From Melioribacteraceae bacterium (lineage in GTDB: Bacteria; Bacteroidota; Ignavibacteria; Ignavibacteriales; Melioribacteraceae), in contig JAKIUC010000022.1 of the NCBI GenBank assembly GCA_021647785.1, positions 1 through 63,102 of the forward strand: a DNA stretch of 63,102 bases. The letters are read 5' to 3'. A program made the translations under genes and the position numbers. Shown piece by piece: positions 48,779-56,477 of the stretch (its first letter is position 1; every line of letters begins with the position of its first letter). A model generated the notes under the pieces. The model made no database searches and was not told the origin of the DNA. It was given only the letters and a program-made list of their open reading frames with translations.

Positions 48779-49172
48779 ATACCTTATTGTAGGTGCTTAT
48801 GCATTAGCTCTTTATGTTGAACCAAGAAACACAGGAGATATAGATTTTTTTGTGGAAAATTCAGAAAAGAATGCTCTGAAAGTTATAAAAGTATTGAACA
48901 AATTTGGTTTTGGAAATATTGGAATTACAAAAGATGATATTACAAATGATAATATGGTTGTACAACTTGGATCTCCACCAATGAGGATTGATATTATTAC
49001 TTCTATTTCTGGAGTTGAATTTAGCGAAGCTTATAATTCAAAAGTAAAGCACAATTTTGGAAATACATATGCATACTTTTTATCTGAGAAACATTTAATT
49101 ATTAATAAAAAAGCATCTGGCAGAAAAAAAGACTTGGCTGATTTAGAAGTTCTTACAAAACAAAAAAAATAA
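48720..49172 (+). CDS. Nucleotidyltransferase of an AbiEii/MNT-type module
   Basis: 150 residues. The nucleotidyltransferase core is in LLNEQKVKYLIVGAYALALY, followed by the acidic pair in NTGDIDFFVE (metal-binding D-x-D), and a third acidic position in MRIDIITSISG. A C-terminal lysine-rich stretch (KASGRKKDLADLEVL) is characteristic of the group. Forms a two-gene module with the protein at 48569, inserted between wbpA and wecB. Confidence 0.82.
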   Translation: MKAEKDFVEFIELLNEQKVKYLIVGAYALALYVEPRNTGDIDFFVENSEKNALKVIKVLNKFGFGNIGITKDDITNDNMVVQLGSPPMRIDIITSISGVEFSEAYNSKVKHNFGNTYAYFLSEKHLIINKKASGRKKDLADLEVLTKQKK

Positions 49173-49232
49173 TTTTGATAATCTAAAACCTAACACACCA
49201 TTGCAGGCTAACATTTTAAATTTACAAAGTCT

Positions 49233-50318
49233 ATGAAAATAATCTCTGTTGTAGGAGCACGACCAAACTTTATGAAGGTTGCTCCAATACATAAAGCATT
49301 TAAAAAATATGAAAATGAAATAACTCATCTTATTTGTCATACTGGTCAACATTATGATGAAAAGATGAGCAAAGTATTCTTTGAGGATTTAGAGCTTCCG
49401 CAACCCGATTTTTATCTTGGTGTTGGAAGCGGCTCACATGCTGAACAGACAGCAAATGTAATGGTCGAGTTCGAGAAAATTTTAATTGAAGAAAAACCAG
49501 ATATGGTGCTTGTTGTAGGTGATGTAAACTCAACAATTGCGTGTAGTTTAACAGCAAAAAAATTGCACATTAAAGTTGTTCATGTAGAGGCTGGGCTTCG
49601 CAGTTTTGATATGGAGATGCCGGAAGAAGTAAATAGAATTTTGACTGATAGAATTTCAGATTATCTATTTGTTACAGAAAAGAGCGGATTAGAAAATCTT
49701 AAAAAAGAAGGCGTTTCTGATGAAAAGATTTTTTTTGTTGGTAATGTTATGATTGATTCACTCATCCACTATTTGCCGAAATCAGAAGTTTCCAATATTC
49801 ATAATGAGTTTGGAGTTGAAAAAGGGAGCTATGTTTTAATTACTCTTCACAGACCAAGTAATGTTGATACAAAGGAATCGTTAGAAAAGTTAGTCCGCTT
49901 TTTGAATGCTCTCAGTAATGAGAGAAAAGTTGTTTTCCCAATCCATCCGAGGACAAAGAATAATCTTAATAAATTTGAATTGTTGGAGAGACTAAGTAGT
50001 GATATTATATTAACAGACCCAATTGGTTATATAGATTTTCAAGCACTTACACAAAATGCAGAACTAATAGTAACTGATAGCGGCGGTATTCAAGAAGAGA
50101 CAACTTATCTTGGTGTGCAGTGCATTACACTTAGAACATCTACAGAAAGACCAAGCACAGTGGATGTCGGAACAAATCAACTGATTGGAGTTGATTTAAC
50201 GAAAGCAGAAATTGCATGTTTGGATGTGCTGAATGGGAATAAGAAAAAAGGAAGTATTCCGGAACTTTGGGATGGCAAAGCAGCAGAGAGAATTGTTGAT
50301 ATATTGAGCCATGTGTAA
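49233..50318 (+). CDS. wecB: UDP-N-acetylglucosamine 2-epimerase, non-hydrolysing
   Basis: 361 residues, GT-B fold. Motifs: VVGARPNFMKVAPIHKAF, GDVNSTIACSLTAKKL, HVEAGLRSFDMEMPEEVNR, the TLHRPSNVD loop and DSGGIQEETTYLGVQ. Converts UDP-GlcNAc to UDP-ManNAc (or the 2,3-diacetamido analogue, as WbpI does). Between wbpA-like and wbpD-like genes; 18 bp separate it from the latter. Confidence 0.93.
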   Translation: MKIISVVGARPNFMKVAPIHKAFKKYENEITHLICHTGQHYDEKMSKVFFEDLELPQPDFYLGVGSGSHAEQTANVMVEFEKILIEEKPDMVLVVGDVNSTIACSLTAKKLHIKVVHVEAGLRSFDMEMPEEVNRILTDRISDYLFVTEKSGLENLKKEGVSDEKIFFVGNVMIDSLIHYLPKSEVSNIHNEFGVEKGSYVLITLHRPSNVDTKESLEKLVRFLNALSNERKVVFPIHPRTKNNLNKFELLERLSSDIILTDPIGYIDFQALTQNAELIVTDSGGIQEETTYLGVQCITLRTSTERPSTVDVGTNQLIGVDLTKAEIACLDVLNGNKKKGSIPELWDGKAAERIVDILSHV

Positions 50319-50336
50319 TAAGGTTAGGAGATATTT

Positions 50337-50927
50337 ATGAGTAACAATTTTTATGTAAATGAACATGCCGTGGTTGATGACAATGTTGAACTTGGCGAAG
50401 GAACAAAAGTTTGGCATTTTGCTCATGTACAGTCTGGTTCAAAGATTGGTAAAAAATGTGTGCTTGGTCAGAATGTTAATATTGGAAACAATGTTACAAT
50501 TGGAAATTTTGTAAAGATACAAAACAATGTATCTGTTTATGAGGGCGTTACGCTTGAAGATTATGTGTTCTGCGGTCCATCAATGGTATTTACAAATATT
50601 CTTGACCCACGAAGTAAATATCCGCAAGTAGGTGCTGAGTTTTACATAAAAACCCTTGTTAGAGAAGGTGCTTCACTCGGAGCAAATTCAACAATTGTTT
50701 GTGGTAATACTATTGGACGTTTTGCAATGGTGGGTGCTGGTTCTGTTGTTACAAAAGATGTTCCTGATTACGCACTTGTAGTTGGAAACCCTGCAAGAAT
50801 AATTGGCTGGTTCTCAGAAGCTGGTGAAAAATTGAAGTTTGACGAAAATGGATTGGCAGAATGCAGCAGAACGGGAATTAAGTATAAACTTGAAGTTGGG
50901 AAAGTTGTTGATTTGGGAAAGAGTTAA
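50337..50927 (+). CDS. wbpD: Left-handed beta-helix N-acetyltransferase, WbpD/WlbB-like
   Basis: 196 residues. Hexapeptide repeats from residue 10 (VELGEGTKVWHFAHVQSGSK, IGKKCVLGQNVNIGNN), the characteristic FVKIQNNVSVYEGV and FCGPSMVFTNILDPRSKYP, and the C-terminal NPARIIGWFSEAGEKLKFDE. This pattern is specific to acetyltransferases acting on UDP-3-amino sugars (UDP-GlcNAc3NA). The 3-dehydrogenase and aminotransferase of that pathway (WbpB, WbpE) are not in the window. Confidence 0.88.
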   Translation: MSNNFYVNEHAVVDDNVELGEGTKVWHFAHVQSGSKIGKKCVLGQNVNIGNNVTIGNFVKIQNNVSVYEGVTLEDYVFCGPSMVFTNILDPRSKYPQVGAEFYIKTLVREGASLGANSTIVCGNTIGRFAMVGAGSVVTKDVPDYALVVGNPARIIGWFSEAGEKLKFDENGLAECSRTGIKYKLEVGKVVDLGKS

Positions 50928-50943
50928 TCTACAAGTCAAAATT

Positions 50944-51268
50944 ATGAATATAAAGACCGATATATTTAACACAATTGAAACCATATTGTGCAAGCATGAA
51001 AAAAACCTCATTTGCGTTAATATTCGGATCTTTTAATAGCGAAGCATTTAGCGAAATGAGCGATATAGATGTAGCAGTGAATTTTAAAATTGAAGTTGAT
51101 TTAATAGAGGTAGGGGAAATTGTTTCATCATTAGAAAAAACTGCAAATAGAAAGATAGACATTGTTATACTGAATGATCTCTTAAATAAAAATCCTTTAT
51201 TAGCGTACAATATTATATCAAACAGTAAATTATTATTCAAAAAAAATGATGATGATTTTATTATTTAG
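50944..51268 (+). pseudogene. MNT-type nucleotidyltransferase with a poly-A frameshift
   Basis: Frame 1 encodes NIKTDIFNTIETILCKHEK and then shifts at a run of seven A. The continuing frame reads FALIFGSFNSEAFSEMSDID, the GS-x(n)-D-x-D nucleotidyltransferase signature, and runs to KKNDDDFII. An ATG at 50996 could restart translation just before the signature. No HEPN partner follows; an insertion remnant begins at once (51269). Confidence 0.7.
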
Positions 51269-51291
51269 ACAAATAAGGTGTTATCTAACGG
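51269..51291. mobile_element. Right-end remnant of a TACCCC-family element
   Basis: GACAAATAAGGTGTTATCTAACGG matches the right end of the element at 53064-53795 (GACAAACAAGGTGTTATCTA ACGGGG), including the flank that follows after the 119-bp insert (GGGGAAACATAC). The left terminus is not visible upstream; the element body seems to have been deleted. Confidence 0.6.
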
Positions 51292-51410
51292 CAGTCTGTC
51301 TAAAAAGTTTAATCTTTCATTAACCCCATGTTTTAACTTGGGGAATAGAGACTAAAAAAGAATTTTTCCGAACGGACTTTAGTCCGTGAGGATACTTTTT
51401 AGACAGTCTG
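51292..51410. mobile_element. 119-bp MITE-like element, copy 2, with 4-bp target duplication
   Basis: Inverted termini CAGTCTGTCTAAAAAG and CTTTTTAGACAGTCTG flank palindromes AACCCCATGTTTTAACTTGGGG and CCGAACGGACTTTAGTCCGT (cores). ACGG occurs on both sides (51288-51291, 51411-51414). Removing the element plus one ACGG gives TCTAACGGGGAAACATAC, which is exactly the uninterrupted sequence at 53785-53802, so an empty site exists in the same window. Confidence 0.85.
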
Positions 51411-51783
51411 ACGGGGAAACATACTATCAAAAAAACAATAAAATAAATTCCTTAGTGGCTTTGTAGTTACTAAGTTTGGTCTAACACCGTATTGTAGATT
51501 GATTAGTCCCGATATTTCGGGAGTCAATCTGCGTTAAACAAACATATGCTTTTTATTATCTATAATTATCTAAAATCACCAAGAACTTAACTCTCTGGTG
51601 CATAGGGAGCTTTCAAAACATTATTCCGGGGGTTATAAAATTGAAATTTCGATTTACCATTTAGGTTAAACCAAGATAATGCGGCAACATTAGATAGATT
51701 CCTAAATGTTTTATTATATTGCACTACGCCTTTTGGCGTAACACCCAAAAGCGTAATCAACTAAACAACAATGGAAATTAGCA
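51411..51783. other. Gene-free stretch before the AAA ATPase
   Basis: No gene seen apart from repeats. It includes the attC-like palindrome at 51479-51539 and ACTACGCC...GGCGTA repeats (CTACGCCTTTTGGCGTAAC near 51725). Putative promoter for the ATPase in the last 60 bp. Confidence 0.45.
51479..51539. repeat. attC-like 61-bp imperfect palindrome
   Basis: Ends GTCTAAC (fits RYYYAAC) and GTTAAAC (fits GTTRRRY) are complementary with one mismatch and enclose the hairpin AGATTGA...TCCCGA TAT TTCGGGA...TCAATCT. This resembles an integron attC site, but only one is convincing and there is no integron integrase in the window. A REP-like palindrome inserted at a chance flank is the alternative. Confidence 0.3.
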
Positions 51784-52905
51784 ATGAATCCATTTAAATA
51801 TGGTAAAATAGTATCAGGTGCATATTTTTACGATAGAAAAACCGAGCTTGCAAGAATAAAGTCAACGCTTTCCGGTGGTAATAATTTGGTTTTATATGCT
51901 CCTCGCAGATACGGTAAATCTTCGTTGGTGAAAAAAACTCTAACTGAACTTGAAAAGGAAGGATACAACACAGTTTATTTAGACTTTATGAGTATATACT
52001 CAAAAGAAGTATTTATTAAGAATTATTCTAATGCAGTTGTTGAAAAAGAAAAAACTTCTATTGAAAAGTTTGTTAAAAAACTAGGAAAATTAATTCGGGG
52101 AATTGTCCCTTCGGTTTCGTTCGATAGCTCTGGGAATTCACAGTTTTCTTTCTCTTGGATTGAAGGGAATGACAAAGAAGTTACCTTAGAGGACGTAATT
52201 AATTTACCCGAAAAATTGGCTTCAAGTAAAAACAAATGGATAATTGCCTTTGATGAATTTCAAGAAATTACAAAGTTAAATGGAGAATCGTTCGAAAAAA
52301 CTTTACGTAGTATAATTCAGCATCACAAAAATGTCTCTTATCTTTTCCTTGGAAGTAGAACACATCTTTTAAAAGATATGTTCTCAAATAAGAGCAGAGC
52401 ATTCTATAATTCTGCAATGCTTATGAATTTAGATGTAATTAATAGAGATGATTCGATTCTTTATTTAACAAAAAAGTTCTCAAAAGATAAAATTAAAATA
52501 ACAAAAGAAGTAGCCGATTATCTCTTGAAGAGGGTCAACTCTATTCCATATTACATACAGTTTGTTGCAGCGGAGATATGGCAGCAAGCTATAAATAAAA
52601 ATTTAGTTGTTCAAAAGAAGCATGTTGATTTGGCAATAAGAACAATAATAGAACTAAAATCAGATTATTATTGGGAACTCGTTACCAAACAAACTAACTA
52701 CCGAAAAAAACTTTTACACGCTCTCAGTTGTTCGGATAGTGGTATATTTTCGAAAGAGAGTATTCAGAAATATGATTTAGGTGCTATTTCCACAACTCAG
52801 AAAGCTATTGCATCGTTTGTTGAGGATGGAATTGTTGAAAAGTTTAATGATAAACTTCTCTTCGCCGATCCTTTATTTAAAGAGTTCTTAATTCGCAATC
52901 TGTGA
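51784..52905 (+). CDS. AAA+ ATPase of the archaeal-ATPase (PF01637-like) type
   Basis: 373 residues. Start NPFKYGKIVSGAYFYDRKTE (F.YG..V....F..R..E), Walker A APRRYGKSSLVKK (residues about 39-51), Walker B WIIAFDEFQEI, sensor LFLGSRTHLL, and C-terminal winged-helix-like region. Such single-gene P-loop ATPases are common accessory genes, probably DNA- or phage-related, without a defined role. Directly followed by an AlbA_2 fragment. Confidence 0.82.
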   Translation: MNPFKYGKIVSGAYFYDRKTELARIKSTLSGGNNLVLYAPRRYGKSSLVKKTLTELEKEGYNTVYLDFMSIYSKEVFIKNYSNAVVEKEKTSIEKFVKKLGKLIRGIVPSVSFDSSGNSQFSFSWIEGNDKEVTLEDVINLPEKLASSKNKWIIAFDEFQEITKLNGESFEKTLRSIIQHHKNVSYLFLGSRTHLLKDMFSNKSRAFYNSAMLMNLDVINRDDSILYLTKKFSKDKIKITKEVADYLLKRVNSIPYYIQFVAAEIWQQAINKNLVVQKKHVDLAIRTIIELKSDYYWELVTKQTNYRKKLLHALSCSDSGIFSKESIQKYDLGAISTTQKAIASFVEDGIVEKFNDKLLFADPLFKEFLIRNL

Positions 52906-53063
52906 TAGTAGTGGAAGTAGTATTAAAATTTTTGATGATAGAATTAGTTTCTATAATCCAGGTGGACTTTATGGGAGCCTTACCTTAGAAGAACTAGTAT
53001 CTCTAAATTATAAGTTTCAAGTAAGGAACAAACTAATTGCTAATGCTTTTAAAGATATTGGTT
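52904..53063 (+). pseudogene. Fragment of an AlbA_2-type ATP-binding protein (copy 0)
   Basis: Open frame DSSGSSIKIFDDRISFYNPG, then GLYGSLTLEELVSLNYKFQV, then RNKLIANAFKDIG corresponds to residues about 285-340 of the intact paralogue at 56474-57898 (DSSGSIIKIYDDRIEFYNPG). The 5' part is missing and the 3' part is interrupted by TACCCCATTAGATA at 53064, the left end of an inserted element. Confidence 0.8.
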
Positions 53064-53126
53064 TACCCCATTAGATAGTGTTTTTTAGAAACATCAATGA
53101 TATAGAATGATGATTATTACAAATAT

Positions 53127-53348
53127 GTGATAAATCTTAAATTTTATCTGATAGTTATCCATAAAAAAATAGTAAATGACGAAAATGGTAAACCATCTGA
53201 TGTTATAATACCATGGAGTGAGTTTAAGCAAATAGAAGAGATGCTTGGGCTTGATTTTGACAAAGAATCTGTTGAAGATTTAAAAATTGCCAAAAGTGAT
53301 AGAGAAAAAACTTTAACTGAAAATTACATTTCGCTTGATAATTTGTAG
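53127..53348 (+). CDS. Antitoxin of a RelE-type pair
   Basis: Up to 73 residues. The recognisable part is KKIVNDENGKPSDVIIPWSE, then FKQIEEMLGLDFDKESVEDL, the usual 'D..G.P..V.IP..E....' start of Phd-like antitoxins paired with RelE. No ATG or good ribosome-binding site is present; a GTG at 53127 or later would have to start it, so the 5' end may be damaged. Its TAG overlaps the GTG of the toxin. Confidence 0.65.
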   Translation: MINLKFYLIVIHKKIVNDENGKPSDVIIPWSEFKQIEEMLGLDFDKESVEDLKIAKSDREKTLTENYISLDNL

Positions 53349-53719
53349 TGTTTAAAATTGTAATTCATAAACGTGCAGTTAAATTCCTTGATAAAATAAC
53401 CGATAAACAAAGGAAAAAAATCAAAAATGCTCTCACAAAGTTGTTGGTTAATCCAAATAAATACGTCGGCGTAATAAATATGGTTGGGGATTGGAGTGAA
53501 TATATGCGGATTAGGGTGGGAAATATTCGTATTGTTTTTTGGTTAGATAGCGATGCGAAAACTATTTATGTGGATCATATTGGAACAGATGGGATATCTA
53601 TAAAAATTAATTTTGAAGTCGAAAATTTCGACCTCAAAAAACAGACGACCTTTGGAACTCGTTTACTTCGAAGGATGCAAAAACAAGCAAGATGCTACAC
53701 ACAGAGAGAAATATCTTAA
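53348..53719 (+). CDS. RelE/ParE-family toxin with an aberrant C-terminus
   Basis: Residues 1-83 are a RelE fold (FKIVIHKRAVKFLDKITDKQ, VINMVGDWSEYMRIRVGNIR, IVFWLDSDAKTIYVDHIGTD). The normal end would be close to residue 86. After that the frame passes through a 29-bp palindrome (53611-53639) and out-of-frame GIY-YIG DNA, adding about 35 unrelated residues (RLLRRMQKQARCYTQREIS). GTG start overlapping the antitoxin stop. Probably still folds, but the tail is an insertion artefact. Confidence 0.75.
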   Translation: MFKIVIHKRAVKFLDKITDKQRKKIKNALTKLLVNPNKYVGVINMVGDWSEYMRIRVGNIRIVFWLDSDAKTIYVDHIGTDGISIKINFEVENFDLKKQTTFGTRLLRRMQKQARCYTQREIS

Positions 53720-53770
53720 AACATCTTGGGGAAAATGATATATTAAAACACGAGTTAAAAATTATTTGGA
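53637..53770 (+). pseudogene. Degenerate 3' end of a GIY-YIG endonuclease gene
   Basis: In the frame different from RelE: KNRRPLELVYFEGCKNKQDA, then THREKYLKTSWGK, a stop, and IKTRVKNYL. It aligns with RSPLELIYFEGCKNKQDAIH and REKYLKTSWGKRYIKTRLKN of the intact gene at 61972-62226. An in-frame TGA and the missing N-terminal GIY-YIG catalytic half make it non-functional. Confidence 0.85.
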
Positions 53771-53861
53771 CAAACAAGGTGTTATCTAACGGGGAAACAT
53801 ACAATAAAAAAGAAAAAATAAAATTTTAATCAGCGGAAATCAGTCTAATCAGCGTGCCATT

Positions 53862-54243
53862 ATGCTTTTCACAAAAACAAAAATACCGGAAGTTGTAATA
53901 ATTGAACCAACCTGTGCCACACAGCGGTAAAGTTTGGAAAGATGACCGTGGCTACTTTTTTGAAAGCTTTCGACAAGATTTATTTGTAAAATAAATTTTG
54001 TACAAGAAAATGAATCTTTTTCCACTTATGGAACTTTGCGTGGTTTGATACAGGCACGTTGAATCAATGCACGGAGCATCAATCTTTATTGAAACAATAA
54101 AAAAATGTCAAGGATTATAAGTTGCTTGCATTGAAGAAATAGCCTACAAAAACGGTTGGATAACAAAAGAATAAGTAGTGGAAATTGCAGATATTTATAA
54201 GAAAAATAGTTATGGGCAATATTTGTTAGGGATAATCAAGTAA
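53862..54243 (+). pseudogene. Fused remnants of rfbC and rfbA (dTDP-rhamnose genes)
   Basis: The first part reads FTKTKIPEVVIIEP, then after a 20-bp insertion (ACCTGTGCCACACAGCGGTA, about 53902-53921) VWKDDRGYFFESFRQDLFVK and ENESFSTYGTLRGL in shifted frames, which is the N-terminus of dTDP-4-dehydrorhamnose 3,5-epimerase. It joins DTGT...ESMHGASIFIETIKK, VACIEEIAYKNGWITKE and NSYGQYLLGIIK, the C-terminus of glucose-1-phosphate thymidylyltransferase. Two in-frame TAA replace lysines. Trace of a former O-antigen cluster. Confidence 0.8.
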
Positions 54244-54352
54244 AAAGAGAAAAGGGGAAAGTGACAAGATAAAAGCTATTTCTTTCTTGCGATGAATTCA
54301 GTGAAAAAGGAATAGAAATTTTCTATTTTTGATAGAAAAAATTATTTAGAGA

Positions 54353-54842
54353 ATGAATAAAAGTGAACATATTAAATATTGGATTGATGCTGCTAATGTA
54401 GATTATAAAGCAATGAACAATTTGTTCAAAAGCAAAGATTATGTTTGGTCTTTGTTTCTTGGTCATCTTGTTATTGAAAAACTTATTAAGGGGGTGGGAT
54501 AAAACCTGTATTGTTTAGGTGTGTATAAGTCCTTTTTTGGAACATAAAATCTATAAATAACTATATTATTCTATCCCACCCCCTAAAGCAATTACTGTAC
54601 ACAATGATGTTGAAAATATACCTAAAATCCATGACCTAAATAAAATATCTAAAAGGGTTGGATTGGATGTTAATGAAGAATTAAGTGATTTGTTTGATGT
54701 TATTACATCATTTAATATAGAAGCAAGGTATCCGGATTATAAAAAAGAATTTTATAAAAAATGCACAAAAGAGTTTACAGTTAAATATATAGATAAAATT
54801 ACAAAAATAAGATTATGGCTATTAAAACAGATAGAGAAATAA
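54353..54842 (+). pseudogene. HEPN-domain toxin gene interrupted by a 97-bp element
   Basis: NKSEHIKYWIDAANVDYKAM, continuing to LFLGHLVIEKLIK before the insert, and after it AITVHNDVENIPKIHDLNKI, SFNIEARYPDYKKEFYKKCT and IDKITKIRLWLLKQIEK. Deleting 54489-54585 restores one open frame of 130 codons without any other lesion. HEPN proteins paired with MNT antitoxins are RNases. The stop lies 28 bases inside the MNT gene at 54815. Confidence 0.85.
54489..54585. mobile_element. 97-bp GGGGGTGG-family insert in the HEPN gene
   Basis: Termini AGGGGGTGGGATA and TATCCCACCCCCTA are inverted repeats. The insertion point is CTTATTA^AAGCAATT of the HEPN frame, and no target duplication is present. Non-coding. 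Same terminal sequence as the 161-bp element at 46741. Confidence 0.85.
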
Positions 54843-55138
54843 AAAGAATAGTAAAAGAATATACCAGATTATTAATAAATGCTGGATTACCTGTTGTAAA
54901 AATTATTCTGTTTGGTTCGTACGCTCTTAAGAAAGCTAGCGATAATAGTGATATTGATTTAGCTATTGTTTTTAAGGAATTAAAAGAGGATAGATTTGAA
55001 ACACGATTGAAGTTAATGAAATTTAGCCGAAAATTTAACGAAGTAATAGAGCCCCATCCATTCTTAAATTCTGAATTTAATGAAACAAACCCTTTTGCTT
55101 CTGAGATATTAAAAAATGGTATAACATTATATTCCTAA
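54815..55138 (+). CDS. MNT-type nucleotidyltransferase antitoxin
   Basis: 107 residues with the signature VVKIILFGSYALKKASDNSD, then IDLAIVFKEL (G-S-x(n)-D-x-D) at residues about 26-55. In HEPN/MNT pairs the MNT protein inactivates HEPN by AMPylating a tyrosine. Overlaps the 3' end of the interrupted HEPN gene by 28 bases. Intact, while its toxin appears disrupted. Confidence 0.85.
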   Translation: MAIKTDREIKRIVKEYTRLLINAGLPVVKIILFGSYALKKASDNSDIDLAIVFKELKEDRFETRLKLMKFSRKFNEVIEPHPFLNSEFNETNPFASEILKNGITLYS

Positions 55139-55504
55139 TTTCATGTGGCGAAGGAGAAAATGCCCCAAAGTGGTGCCTTCGGCAAAAAAGGAATTATTGC
55201 TAAAATTGATAAATTGAAAGCAGAGGAATTACTGAAAAATTTTAATCATTCTCACAGAGACCTTTGGACAATCTTCCAATTCCATACTGAGCGGAGTGAT
55301 ATACTGAGTTTAATCGAAGCATCGAAGTTGTTGCTGAGCGGAGTTTAAGTTAACCCAAGGTATTCCAGACCCACAGAAGTAGAGTTGCTTATCGGAAATG
55401 CTTCAAAAGCGTACAATGAACTAAACTGGAAACCAAAAGTAAAATTTGATGAACTTGTTAAGATCATGACAAAAGCGGATTTTGATATTGTAAAAAACAA
55501 ATAG
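55139..55504 (+). pseudogene. GMD remnant C1 (3' part)
   Basis: After the insertion-end sequence ATTTCATGTGGCGAAGG the DNA encodes ...FGKKGIIAKIDKLKAEELLK and, after a 70-bp TGAGCGGAGT-repeat insertion (55280-55349), VNPRYSRPTEVELLIGNASK, then AYNELNWKPKVKFDELVKIM and TKADFDIVKNK: the C-terminal domain of GDP-mannose 4,6-dehydratase. It carries the +1 frameshift after GAAAATGCCCCAAAG shared with C4 and C6, and lacks the GMWR...LEWQGEG part. Follows the HEPN/MNT pair at a 10-bp distance. Confidence 0.8.
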
Positions 55505-55636
55505 ATATCAATACTCAATACAAAAATAACAAACAAAAAGTTTGAATCTCGCCTTCCGGCGGACATGTTTAGTTATTAAAATTTGGTATTTATAATTTGT
55601 ATTTTTGTTATATAGTTGACATCTTAAGTAAATAAT

Positions 55637-55948
55637 ATGCATATTAGCGAAATAAATAAACTAGCGAGAAAAAATAAAATTGCATTTAAAACACACGCAA
55701 TTTTAAGAATGCAAGAAAGAAAAATATCGGCGAAAGAAATTAAAGATGTTCTTTGTAATGGGGAAATAATTGCCAAATATAAGGACGATTTTCCATTGCC
55801 AAGTTGTTTGATTTTAGGAAAAACATTAAACAAAAGGTATATACATGCAGTTGTGGCTGTAGATTTAAAAGACAAAATGCTTTGGTTGATAACAGTTTAT
55901 GAACCAACTCTTTCTGATTGGGAAGTTGGCTTTAAGATAAGGAGATAA
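55637..55948 (+). CDS. DUF4258-type small protein, putative toxin
   Basis: 103 residues: KIAFKTHAILRMQERKISAK, then EIKDVLCNGEIIAKYKDDFP, and HAVVAVDLKDKMLWLITVYE. The T.HA..RM.ER.I...EI..VL..GEII..Y..D...PS pattern is DUF4258, which usually pairs with a YgiT/MqsA-type zinc-finger antitoxin. That partner starts 5 bp downstream. Predicted mRNA interferase-like toxin; activity not established for the family. Confidence 0.82.
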   Translation: MHISEINKLARKNKIAFKTHAILRMQERKISAKEIKDVLCNGEIIAKYKDDFPLPSCLILGKTLNKRYIHAVVAVDLKDKMLWLITVYEPTLSDWEVGFKIRR

Positions 55949-55953
55949 AAAAA

Positions 55954-56181
55954 ATGACTTGTCCATTGTGTAAAGGAAAAATGAAAAAAGGTAAAACTAA
56001 TTTACCTTTTGCTAGAGGGAAAAACCTATTAGTAGTTCGTGATGTTCCCGCTCTTGTTTGTAGCCAATGTGGTGATTCTTTTGTAGAATATGAAAATGTA
56101 GAAATTCTTGAAAACATTGTTGCCTCTGCCGAGAAAGATGGTGTATTATTAGGTTTTATTCAATTCAATAAGGTAGCATAA
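55954..56181 (+). CDS. YgiT-type (MqsA N-terminal) zinc-finger antitoxin
   Basis: 75 residues with two Cys pairs, TCPLCKGKMKKGKTNLPFAR and ALVCSQCGDSFVEYENVEIL, matching the YgiT zinc finger. The DNA-binding C-terminal HTH of full MqsA is absent, as in many short homologues. Coupled to the DUF4258 gene upstream. This module lies between GMD remnants C1 and C2. Confidence 0.85.
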   Translation: MTCPLCKGKMKKGKTNLPFARGKNLLVVRDVPALVCSQCGDSFVEYENVEILENIVASAEKDGVLLGFIQFNKVA

Positions 56182-56236
56182 TAAAGGTATTGAAAAGAAT
56201 TGCTATTATTGACGGATTATAGTACAGCACCCACAA

Positions 56237-56318
56237 TCATCCAATTTCATGCTGAGCGGAGTGATATGCTGAGTTTAATCGAAGCATCGAAGTTGTTGCT
56301 GAGCGGAGTCGAAGCACT
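56237..56318. repeat. TGAGCGGAGT repeat block shared with C1
   Basis: The sequence from ATCATCCAATTTCATGCTGA to GAGCGGAGTCGAAGCACT repeats, with few changes, 55270-55349 (CATACTGAGCGGAGTGATAT...). In both places it stands immediately before the GMD codons for V-x-P-x-Y-x-R-P, so it is an insertion at the same GMD position in two remnants. The TGAGCGGAGTCGAAG core is present twice within each block. Confidence 0.7.
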
Positions 56319-56477
56319 GTCTCTCCTAAATATTTTAGACCTACTGAGGTTGCCTGTCCCTTTGGGAAACTGCTTATCGGAAATCCGCAAAAAGCTAAAG
56401 AAAAATTGGGATGGGAAGCGAAAGTAGATTTACCAGAATTAGTTGCAAAAATGGTGAAAAATGATTTGTTTGAATGA
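56319..56477 (+). pseudogene. GMD remnant C2 (last ~50 codons)
   Basis: [11 protein letters not shown], then an in-frame palindromic insertion coding ACPFGK (about 56351-56368), then [20 protein letters not shown] and [15 protein letters not shown] with stop TGA at 56475-56477: the extreme C-terminus of GDP-mannose 4,6-dehydratase. Its stop overlaps the ATG of the AlbA_2 gene (ATGA), a tight coding junction repeated at C5. Confidence 0.82.

Larger units (their letters stand above)
53064..53795. mobile_element. Composite TACCCC element carrying a toxin-antitoxin pair
   Basis: Left terminus TACCCCATTAGATA (53064-53077), right terminus TTATCTAACGGGG (53782-53794). Between them lie an antitoxin and a RelE-like toxin gene and, next to the right end, the degenerate 3' third of a GIY-YIG gene related to the one in the intact element at 61950-62250. 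It looks like a GIY-YIG element whose 5' portion was replaced by a TA module. The left flank is the AlbA_2 fragment; the right flank (GAAACATACAATAAAAAA) is not AlbA_2, so a deletion or rearrangement followed. Confidence 0.6.

Noticed and set aside
55145-55348. A 67-residue gene and the similar 75-residue frame at 56200-56427
   Set aside because: Both are GMD remnant plus a repeated TGAGCGGAGT insertion, not a protein family.
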